Origin: Desulfobacter vibrioformis DSM 8776
GTDB lineage: Bacteria; Desulfobacterota; Desulfobacteria; Desulfobacterales; Desulfobacteraceae
Assembly: GCF_000745975.1 (NCBI RefSeq)
Contig: NZ_KN050796.1
Span: 120,635 to 184,634, forward strand
Direction of reading: 5' to 3'
DNA length: 64,000 nt
Every line of letters begins with the position of its first letter. Position 1 is the stretch's first letter. Under the pieces are notes generated by a model that ran no database searches, was not told where the DNA came from, and saw only the letters and a list, made by a program, of their open reading frames with translations. Shown piece after piece: positions 25,298 through 37,200 of this stretch. Position numbers and translations under genes: made by a program.

Positions 25298-28200
25298 ATG
25301 AAGCCTGTTCGTCAATACCTTGCTGAAGAGATTGCCTCAACGCTCGGGCGTCGTCCCGAAGAGATCGATACGGAAGTCCCTTTTTCACGCATGGGAATAA
25401 AATCAATGGATCTGGTGACCATCACGGCCCGCCTTGCAAACGAAATCCAAAGGAATCTGCCTGCGACGATAGGTTTTGATTATCCCAGTATATCTGCTAT
25501 GGCGTCATTTCTGGAGAAAGGAACTAAGACAAACCAGGAAGATGACACCCAAATATACCGCAGTCCGGTTCAAACTTTATTCACTGAACATGAGGACGCA
25601 TCGGCGGATTGGGCTGAAACTGTCGCCGTGGTGGGAATGGGATTGCGGTTTCCCGGAGGAAGTCGCACGCCCGAAGAGTTCTGGCGTTTTCTAAAGGAAG
25701 GGGGGGACGCGATCACCCAAGTGCCTGCGGAGAGATGGGATATTGATGATCTGTTGGATCCGGAACCGACGGCTCCCGGAAAGATGACCACTCCCTGGGG
25801 GGGGTTTTTAGCAGATATTGATCAATTTGATCCCGGATTTTTCGGTATTTCTCCCCGTGAGGCCCGGGCAATTGATCCGCAACAGCGCTTGATCCTTGAG
25901 GTGGGATGGGAAGCACTGGAGAATGCGGGTATTGATCCGTCAATGCTTCGTGGAGGCAATACCGGGGTTTTCGTGGGTATCAGCGGAAGCGATTATGGCC
26001 GGTTATTATTTAAAGATACCAAGCAGCTGGATCTGTATAGCGGAACCGGCGTGTCGACCTCCATTGCAGCCAGCCGGCTCTCCTATTTTCTAGGGCTTCG
26101 CGGACCTAGCTTAGCTGTGGATACAGCTTGTTCCTCTTCCCTGGTCACAGTGGATCTGGCCTGCAAAAATCTAAAGAGCGGCGCTTGCGATCTGGCATTG
26201 GCAGGCGGTGTAAACCTCATCTTGTCGCCGGAAATGACGATCATTTTTTCCAAAGCCGGGTTAATGTCGCCGGACGGTCGCTGTAAGACCTTTGACGCTT
26301 CGGCCAATGGCTATGTTCGGTCGGAAGGTTGCGGTTTGATTGTGCTCAAACGCTACGCTGACGCGGTGCGCGACGGCAACCGCGTATTGGCGCTGATACG
26401 CGGCAGTCATGTCAACCAGGACGGCCAAAGCAACGGACTGACTGTTCCCAACGGCCAAGCCCAAGTCTCCCTGATTCAAAATGCGCTTTTGCATGCAGGC
26501 GTCTCCCCCTCTGACGTCAGCTATATCGAAGCGCACGGAACAGGAACAGCCATTGGCGATCCCATAGAAATGAACGCCCTGGGAGCCCTGCTGGGCCAAG
26601 GGCGCTCCAGGAAGCACCCGTTGATCGTCGGTTCGGTGAAAAGCAATATCGGCCACCTGGAACAGGCCGCCGGCATTGCCGGCGTGATCAAAGTCATCCT
26701 GAGCCTGGCGCATGAAACGATCCCTCCCAACCTTCATTTTAAGAAGCCAAATCCGTTGATAGACCTTGATGCCATACCTGCGATCGTTCCCACAGAGCCC
26801 ATACCGTGGCCATCATCCAACGGATCGCCGCGTATTGCCGGGGTAAGTGGGTTTAGTTTCGGAGGCGTCAACGCCCACGTTGTTCTGCAGGAAGCTCCCC
26901 GAACAAGAACGTCCCCAAAGATACCAAAACAGGAGCAAGGCCATGGGACGCCAGTACACCTGATGCCCCTTTCGGCGGCCAATGACGCCGCCTTGAAGGA
27001 AATAGCGGATATGTATGGGAAGTACCTGGAAAAAAACCCGGGCCTGGATATGGAAAGCGTATGCCGCACCGTCCAAAGCGGACGAGTTCACTTTCCCCAT
27101 CGTCTTGCGATTACAGGACGTTCTGTACAGGAAATAATCAAACAACTTAAAGATTATGGGGGCAACCCTGTAGGGTCCGATATGATGCCCGTCCCTCGCC
27201 GCTCATCCTCCCAGCCGGAAATCGTTTTCCTTTTCACCGGACAGGGAGCCCAATATCCTGGCATGGGACGCGCACTTTACAAAAGCCAGCCGGTTTTCAA
27301 AAAAGCCCTGGACCAATGTTCCGACATTCTGGCCGGACACCTGGACCGTCCTTTGCTGCCGATAATTTTCGGGGAAGACGGTTCCTTGCTTAATGAAACC
27401 GCCTATACCCAACCCGCGCTATTTTCCCTGGAATACGCGCTGGCGTGCATGTGGCAAGCATGGGGCATTGGTCCGGCAGCTGTAATGGGCCATAGTGTAG
27501 GAGAGTATACGGCGGCCTGCTTGGCAGGCATTTTCAGCCTATCGGATGGATTAAAGCTGATCGCAGCCCGGGGGCGCTTGATCCAGGCACTACCCCGAAA
27601 CGGTAAAATGGCTGCCGTGTTTGCAGGCGTTGAACGAGTTTCAAAAATTTTATCCATGGGTAATAACAGCATGGTTTCCATTGCTGCCGTAAACGGCCCT
27701 GAAAACGTTGTGATATCCGGTTTGACCGGCAGCATTGACCGGATAGTGGACAAGCTGGACCAGGAGGGGATTAAAGCGATGCCCCTGACTGTTTCCCACG
27801 CCTTTCATTCTCCGTTGATGGAGCCCATGCTCGACTCTTTTGAAAAGATTGCCGCCCAAATTTCCTTCTCAACTCCCGATATTCCCTTTGTATCCAACCT
27901 TACCGGAGAAATGGCCAGAGACGAAGTGTGCGACCCCGCTTATTGGCGCAAGCATGTCCGGCACCCCGTACGATTCGAGCAAAGCGTCCGCTTTCTTCAT
28001 AAAAACAACTATCGTTTAACGCTGGAAATTGGTCCCCAGCCGGTTTTGAGCGGTATGGTGAAGAGTTTTCTATCCGATGATGAGATGACCTGCCTGCCCT
28101 CTTTAAGAAAAAATGAGCACGATTGGCGTACCCTGTCCGGCGCATTGGGAAACCTGTATACCAAAGGAGCACAAATTGATTGGCAGGCGTTTAATCATTA

Positions 28201-31200
28201 TAACACAAGTCCTTTTGTCCAGTTGCCCACATATCCCTTTCAACGCCGGCGATACTGGTACAGTGAAATCAAGCATAAGACCACGTCTTCAATAGAGCCC
28301 GAGCGTTTGCCAGCAAAAGAACCGTTTCATCCACAATGGGGAAAAAAGATAGAATCACCGCTGGATTACACGATTTACGCCTATGAATGCGAAGCCAGTT
28401 CATTCTATGCAAGCGACCACAGGGTTTATGGCCATGCAGTCATGTCCGGTTCAACTCTGCTTAGCATGGTCCTGTCTGCCATGAAGGATATGTCCGACAA
28501 AGGATCGATCTGCGTCACAGATATGGTTGTTATGAATCCGCTTTTCATCCCGGAGTCCGGCATCGCCGTTATTCAAGTCATATTTCACCCCGAAGATGGC
28601 CAAAACTTTAATTTCAAAATTCATTCCACACTGAAAGAGGACCCGGCAGGGGACCGGGGACCGTGGAAAGAGAATGCATATGGCCGCATCTGCCTATATC
28701 CGGTCGGGCATGCCATTGAGGAACCAGCGATCTTAAACATTGATGAAATAAAGGAACAATGCCCGGAACAGATTGATTCGGAGGATTTTTACCAGGGCAT
28801 ATGGAATAGCGGGCTACAGCTTAAAGGCCATTTCAAATGGCTTTGCAAAATCCGCAAAGGTGATGACGGGGCGTTTGCACAGCTTCGGGAACCCGAAGAC
28901 AATGAAAATTTCACACACGGTCTGGTTGCCCCAGGGCTCATTGATTCATGTGTGCAGCTTGGCTTTGCCTGTTTTGATAAAGATGAAGACAATGCATATA
29001 TGTTTCTTGGCTATGATCGCTTCCGGTTTTACCAAAACGCTCCTGGCAAGCGCTATTGCCATATGAAAATACGGGAACAAAAATCCGGCGGGGAACTGGT
29101 TTTGGTGGATTATCGCCTGTTCACGGATCAGGGGCAGACCATTGCCCGGGCAGAGGGTGTCCACCTGAAACGGGCACCCAAACATGCATTGATCGGCGGA
29201 ATTACAGAAATTCAAAGGGATCTGATGTATGAGCTCCATTGGCAACCGGCCACTGTGCCGGAAGCGCTTGAAAATTCATCGCTGGAAGGCAGATGGATCG
29301 TTCTTGGGAATCGCACAAATATCGCTGATCAGCTGGCAGCGGCCCTTGAAAAAAAAGGAATCCTGGGCGGTGTGGTAGTCCCGGGAGCCTCGTTCGAGCA
29401 AACAGGGCACAATGAATTCAGCGTCAACCCCGAACATCCGGAGGATTTTTCCCGGCTTCTTGATCAATTGACCGAAGAGCAGACGTTAACCCTTGGGGGA
29501 TTCATCAATCTTTGGCCCCAGACAGCAACAGCACAGGACGCCTGGTCCGGGGAATCAATAATGGCGGATCAATGCCTTGGATGTGCAACCACGCTGCATT
29601 TAATCCAGGCCATGACCCGGTTGGGTTTTCATCAACTCCCGGCTCTGTGGACGGTTACCCGGGGAACCCAGGCTGTGCTTTCCGGGGATCAGCTCAATCC
29701 GGCCCAGTCTCCGGTATGGGGGCTGCACAAGACCATGGAACTTGAGCATCCGGACCTGCACGGAGGTGTCGTGGACCTGGATCCGGATCCAAATCAGGAT
29801 AATATTTCACAGCTATTGAACCACATCCGGATCCCGGGGCCGGACAGGTATCTGTCCTTTCGCAACGGCAAATCCTATTCGGCACGGCTTTTGCGGATGA
29901 AACCCCAGGCCAAAGCCTTTGATCCGGCAACGGCCCTGCAACCCGGGACCTATCTGATCACCGGAGGAACAGGCGGCCTGGGTTTGAAATTGGCGGCCTG
30001 GCTGGCCAAGGGACAAAAAGCCCATGTGGTGCTTGTGGGAAAAAGGCCGTTTTCCATGGAAAAATTACCAGACGAATTGGTATCTAAAAGCAACCGCATA
30101 AAATTGATGCAGGCCGATGTTACCCGGTTGGATGAACTGGCCGGAATTTTTGATGAAATTAAGGAAAATCTGCCTGGGTTGCGGGGCGTTTTTCACTTGG
30201 CCGGCGTGCTTGATGACGGCGCACTGTACCAGCAAAAGTGGGATCGTTTTGAAAATGTCATGGCTGCTAAAATACTGGGCGCATGGCATTTGCATCAACT
30301 GACCGCCGGAATGGAGCTGGAATTTTTCGTCCTTTTTTCCTCGGTTGCATCCCTGATGGGATCACCCGGTCAGGGTAATTACTCCGCCGCAAATGCCTTC
30401 ATGGACAGCCTGTCACACTATCGCAAATCAATGGGATTACCTGCAATAAGCATCAACTGGGGCCCGTTTTCACAGGCAGGCATGGCCCAAAAGCTTTCCA
30501 AGGCCGAAAAAGGCAGATGGACTGCAAGGGGGTTTGACATGCTGGATGCTGACATGGGGTTTTCCGTACTGGGAAGACTGTTGATCCACAAACCTGCCCA
30601 GGCCGGAGTGGCAAAAATCAACTGGCAGCACTATCTAAGGAACCATCCCCATGGCGAAGGGAACCCGTTTTACAAAAAGCTGCTTTCCCAATCCCAAGAC
30701 GATATCTCCCAAAGCCAAACCGCCACGGAAGAGCCGGGCAGCATTCCGGCAAAGATCCGGCAGGCCGCTGCCGAAGACCGCCCAAAGATCATTGAAGATC
30801 ATATCTGCAATCATGTGGCCCAGGTCCTCTGGCTTCATGGCGACGAACAGGTGGATATCCACAGTCCTTTCATATCACTGGGACTTGATTCACTGATGGT
30901 CTTGGAGCTAAGGAAGCAGGTCTGCCAGGATTTTGCCGTTGAACTGTCCATGACGCAGTTTTTAGGAGATACCTCTGTTTCCCGCCTGACTGCCATGGTT
31001 CTTGATCGTTTGAAATCATCCGAAAATCAAAAAACTGTTCCTGATGTGCCACAATTGCCCCGGATTGATCCGGCTTTTGAGCAACGAAACCTGCCGTTTG
31101 CACTAACCGATGTTCAGCACGCATACTGGATCGGCAGAAGCGGCAAGTTTGATTTGGGCGGGGTTTCCTGCCACGTTTATCCGGAGGTTGAGATAGCCGG

Positions 31201-34200
31201 CCTGGATATTGAAAAACTTGAACATGCGGTGAACCTTTTAGTCAAACGGCACGAAATGCTCAGGGCTGTGATCCTGCCCGATGGGCGCCAGAAAATTCTT
31301 CCAGCCGTATCGCCATACAAAATAGAGGTTCAAGATCTGAGGGAAAAGTCATCAGATGAAGTCAAACTCCGGATTGAAGACTATCGGAACCAGATGTCCC
31401 AGCAGATTCTTCCTTCTGAAACCGGCCCCCTGTTCGAGATCAGGGCGTCATTGCTCGACGGCGGCATGACGCGCCTTCATATCAGTTTTGATCTTCTCAT
31501 CGGTGATGGCTGGAGTTTTAACATTTTGATCCGCGATCTTCATGAATATTATTTAAATCCCGAAGTAAAACTTCCTCCCTTGACGCTTTCATTCAGGGAT
31601 TACGTAATAGCGCAGCAAAAAATAAACGGGACTGATCAATATCAGGCGTCTCTGAACTATTGGCAAAATCGGATCAACGATCTGCCGCCTGCGCCGGCCC
31701 TTCCAATTGCCAAGTCACCGAACCGGATCAAAAATCACCGTTTTATCCGACTTAAGTCCCGGCTGGATAAAGAGGTGTGGAACCGTTTAAAGAAACGGGC
31801 GGCCAATGCGGGATTGACCCCTTCAGGTGTATTGCTTGCGGCCTTTTCGGAGATCCTGGCGGTATGGAGTAAAGATTCCCGATTTACGATCAATCTGACT
31901 ATGTTTAATCGCCTTCCTCTGCACCCGCAGGTAATGGATATCGTGGGAGATTTTACCACACTTACACTGTTGGAAGTGGACAATGAAAGGGGAATCAATT
32001 TCAGGGAACGTGCAGGATATATACAAAAACAACTTTGGCAGGATTTAGAACACCGATTTGTTTCCGGAATTGAAGTGATACGGCAGATGGCTAAAAAAAA
32101 TGGAGACGCGGTCGGTTTTCCGGTGGTCTTTACCAGTGTGCTGCCCTACAGCTCGGGAAATGACGATAAAACAGCCATCGGCCTGCCCGCAGACCTTGAC
32201 GCTGAACTGAAATACTGCATCTCACAGACCCCCCAGGTTTGGCTGGATCACCAGGTTTTCGACCAGGACGGAGCATTGGTATACAACTGGGATGCGGTTG
32301 AAGGCCTTTTTCCCGAAGGTGTACTGGAAGATATGTTTAACGCGTATACTTGCTGGTTGGCGCAACTGGCTGAAGACCAGGATGAATGGGAGAAAAAACG
32401 CCCGCATATGATGCCGGCTGCCCAGCAGAAAATGCGTGCTCTGTATAACGAAACCCATGTTCCAGTGTCATCGGAAATGCTCCATACCCTTTTCCTGTCA
32501 ATGGCTGCCGAACAGCCGGATCATCCGGCTGTGATCACCTCCGGCAAGCGCCTCAGCTACAATTCCCTTAAGCGCCGGGCCAGCGGCATTGCCCATCTTC
32601 TCCTGGAAAGGGGAGCCAGACCCAATTGTTTAGTTGGCGTGGTCATGGAAAAGGGATGGGAGCAAGTGGTTGCCGTCACCGGAATACTCATGGCAGGCGC
32701 TGTCTACATGCCACTGGATTCGGACCTTCCACCGGAACGTCTCCATTACCTGCTCAAAGAGGGAGAGGTCGATCTGGTGCTCACCCAGTCACAAATTGCC
32801 GACCAGATTGACTGGCCTGGGGAAACCCAAATTATTACTGCGGATACGGTGCCTGAATGTTCGGATACGCCAGTATCGTCAGGATCTGCTGATGACCTGG
32901 CCTATGTGATCTACACCTCCGGCTCCACCGGGAAGCCCAAGGGGGTCATGATCACTCACCGGGGAGCGGTAAACACCCTGCTGGATGTGAACCGGCGTTT
33001 TGCTGTCGGTTCCAGGGACCTGGTGCTTGCCTTGTCTTCCCTGAGTTTCGACCTGTCAGTCTATGATGTTTTCGGCACCCTGGCTGCCGGAGGCACCATT
33101 GTGATTCCCGATGCCGCAGGTGTCCGGGACCCGCATCACTGGTCCGAACTCATGATGCGTGAAAAAGTAACCATATGGAATTCAGCCCCGGCCTTAATGC
33201 AAATGTTATGCGAATACGGCTCTGGTCGAACCGGCAAGGTCATCCCCCCTTCATTGCGTTTGGTGCTGATGAGCGGAGATAGGATACCGCCAGAGTTACC
33301 GGATCGAATTCGGAACCTGGCTCCTGATGCTGAAATAATCAGCCTTGGCGGCGCAACTGAGGCTTCAATATGGTCAATCCTGCATCCCATCAATAAGACA
33401 GATTCAAAACGATCACGCATTCCATATGGCAAGCCCATGGCCAATCAAAAATTTTATGTGCTGGACCGCTTTTGGAAGGATTGCCCTGACCATGTGGCCG
33501 CAGATCTGTATATCGGCGGAGTAGGACTTGCAGAAGGGTATTGGAAGGATAGTGAAAAAACGGCGGCTGCCTTTGTCACCCACCCGGTGACCGGTGAACG
33601 CCTCTACCGGACCGGGGACATCGGCTGCTTTCTGCCGGAAGGTAACATCCAGATTATTGGCCGCAATGATTTTCAGGTCAAAATTCGGGGGCACCGCGTT
33701 GAACTCGGAGAGATTGAGGTCGCCATGAAACAGCATCCCGGTGTAAACAATGCTGTTGTTTCAGTTAAAGAGCACCCGAACGGCGAACGGAAACTGGCTG
33801 GATATATCGTCCCCGAGGGATTGAAAGCGCGTGCTGAAACTTGGGATAGGAATTTGTCCGGAGATTCCGGACTGGTTGGTTCCGGTGGCGCCGTCCTGAC
33901 GGATCCTGTTGAACGGCTTGAATTTAAAATGAAAAAATATCCCCTGCGCCGGGATATTGGCGGGCAGATTGTAAAATTTGTAAAACCAAACCGGGATACC
34001 ATGGTAAAGTTGCTGTCCAGTCGGCTAAGTTACAGGAATTTTGAGAAATCAGCCATCTCCATGGATAATTTTTCAGGTTTCCTCAGTTCTCTTTTGGGGG
34101 GGGAATTCCCGGAGATTCCGTTTCCCAGATACCAGTTCGGTTCCGCAGGGGGAATATACCCCGTGCAGACCTATGTCTACGTCAAGGATGACCGTATTGA

Positions 34201-37200
34201 TGGGCTTTCTGGGGGGGTGTATTACTATCATCCCCTGGAACACAGCCTGGAGTCGATTTGTAACACACCTGATATTCAAAAGGCAGTTTTTCCGCCGGGA
34301 AATGACACGATTTTTGAAGAGGCCGGATTTGCCATATTTTTTATTGCGGATATGGATACGGTTCGTCCCATGTACGGTAGCCGTTCCCGGGAATTCTGCC
34401 TGATCGAGTCCGGATTAATGACACAGCTTCTGGAATCGTCCTGCTTTGGTTACCAGATCGGACTATGCCAGATCGGTGAGATTGATTTTGAAAGTGTCAG
34501 GCATTTGTTCCGGCTCAAGGAGAGTCATGAATATTTTCATTGCCTGTTGGGCGGTAAAATATGCCAGACCTCCGGCTGGACCTTTCTCTCTGAGTCCGGG
34601 CAGGCCATGCCCGCACTTTCCCTGGAACCCGAGGTGACAAGTTCAGGCATCCGCAGGTTTCTAAAACAAAAGCTGCCGGGGTACATGATTCCGTCCAGCA
34701 TTCTATTGCTTAAAACACTGCCGCTCAGTCCCAACGGCAAGGTGGACCGAAACGCCCTCCCTGCCCCTGGGATTTTGGAAACAGAGGATCAGGCAAAATT
34801 CGTCCCACCTGAAACCGCTTTGCAGAAAACCTTGGCCGATCTCTTTGCCCAGGTGCTTAAATCCGAACAGGTGAGCCTCCATGATAGCTTTATAGATTTA
34901 GGCGGGGATTCTCTGACAGCGGTGCGCTTGACCACGCGGGTACGCAAAAAACTGGGGGTGGAGTTCCCGCTGTCCGCTCTCTTTGAAGCCGCTGACCTGG
35001 AAGAGCTTGCCGACCATATTCAAACCCTCATGGATACCGATGCTGTTGCCGAGCAAGACATACGGCAAAAGGATTCCAGGATTAAGCTTGATCCCGATTG
35101 CCGCCATGATCCCTTTCCGCTGACCGATATCCAGCAGGCTTACTGGATTGGCAGGAGCAATGCCTTTGAGCTGGGAAATGTAGCAACTCATTTTTATATT
35201 GAACTTGAGAGCCGGAAAATGGATCTGGACAGGCTGAATAGCGCCTGGCGTCAACTCATTGAGCGGCATGATATGTTGCGGGCGGTGATTCTTCCCGATG
35301 GAACCCAGCGGGTCATGGAATCTGTTCGGGCATATGATTTTAAGATCCGGGACCTGAAAGAAGAGACAGAACCCGAAAAATACCTGCTGGCAGTTCGCCA
35401 AGAGATGTCGCACCAAGTGATCCCGGCCGGATCATGGCCACTGTTCGATATTCGGGCGACCCGTTTAACTAACGGGCACATTCGGCTTCATTTCAGCATG
35501 GACGCTTTAATTGCAGACGCCTGGAGCGTGTTTTCCATGTTCAACGAGTGGCATCGGCTTTTGGAAAATCCCGATTTGAAGCCCCGGCCATTGGAGATAA
35601 CCTTCAGGGATTATGTAATGGCCGAAAAGGATGTTTTCAATTCATCCCAATACCACCGGGATAGGGAATACTGGCTCAAAAAATTGGCAACCCTGCCCCA
35701 GGCACCGGATCTGCCCCTGGCAGTCAATCCGGATGCTGTGACAAAACCCTGGTTTAAAAGGAGATCGGCTGATCTTTCCGCCCGGTTGTGGGGAAAACTA
35801 AAACAACGGGCGAAAACGAACCGGCTCACTCCTTCCAGCCTGCTTATTTCTGCCTATGCCGAGGTGCTGCGGGTCTGGAGCAAAACGCCCGGAATAACAC
35901 TCAATGTCACCTTGTTTAACCGGTTACCCCTTCACCCCCAGGTAAATGAAATCGTGGGAGACTTCACCTCTTTGATACCGCTGGCGGTGTCGGATGCCCA
36001 GACACAAAGTTTTGTAAAAAGGGCTCGGGCAACACAGCAACAGTTGCTGCATGATCTCGACCACCGCCATTTCGGCGGGCTTGAGGTCATGCGTGAGTTC
36101 GCCCGCCAGCAAGGAAAACCGAATAAAGCCGTCTTTCCGGTCGTGTTTACCAGCGCACTGAGCATGGATAATGCCATGGACGCCTCGGCCATAAACCGCT
36201 TTGGGGATATCGTCTTTGGCGTCTCCCAAACGCCCCAAGTCTGGCTGGATCACCAGGTTATGGAACAGGATGGCGCACTTGTGTTCAACTGGGACGCTGT
36301 GGAAGAACTTTTCCCTGAATATTTATTAGACGATATGTTTTTGGCTTATTGCAGCTTTTTAGAAAAACTGGCCACAGATGATGAGGTCTGGCACAAAAAG
36401 ATTATTCGCTTTATACCCCCGGCCCAGCTTGAAAAAAGAGCAGCAGCCAATGCCACCGATGCGCATGTCTCCTCTGAGATGCTTCATACCCTGTTTTATC
36501 ATCAGGCTTCCCGTTCCCCCAACCATCCTGCCGTGCAGTGCTCAAACCGAACCTTAAGCTATGCTGAATTGTCCGGCTATGCCAATTTCATCGGTTCTCT
36601 GTTACGGAAAAAAGGCGCTGAACCCAACCGGCTGGTTGCGGTATCCATGAAAAAGGGCTGGGAGCAGATAGCAGCGGTGTTGGGTGTTCTCAATTCCGGC
36701 GCGGCATACCTTCCGATTGATCCTGATTTACCCAAAGAGCGTATTTGGCACCTGCTGGCAGACGGAGAGGTTGGCCTGGTCCTGACCCATTCATGGCTGG
36801 ATGAAAACCTGCAATGGCCCAAGGATGTCACTCGTATTTGTGTGGATACCCTATCGTTAATCAATCAGGAAATGCCTTTTTCAAAACCTGTCCAAGGACC
36901 CGATGATCTGGCCTACGTTATCTATACGTCCGGATCCACAGGTTTTCCCAAAGGCGTAATGATATCCCATAGAGGCGCAGTTAATACGATCCTGGACATT
37001 AACCAGCGCTTTGAATTGGGTCCCGGGGATAAAACCCTTGCCGTTTCCAACCTGAATTTTGATCTTTCGGTATATGACATTTTTGGAACACTGGCTGCTG
37101 GGGGGACCATTGTATTGCCGGATACTGATAAAACCCGGGAGCCTGGTCACCTGCTGAATTTGATACGAAACAAAGAGATTACGGTCTGGAATTCAGTGCC

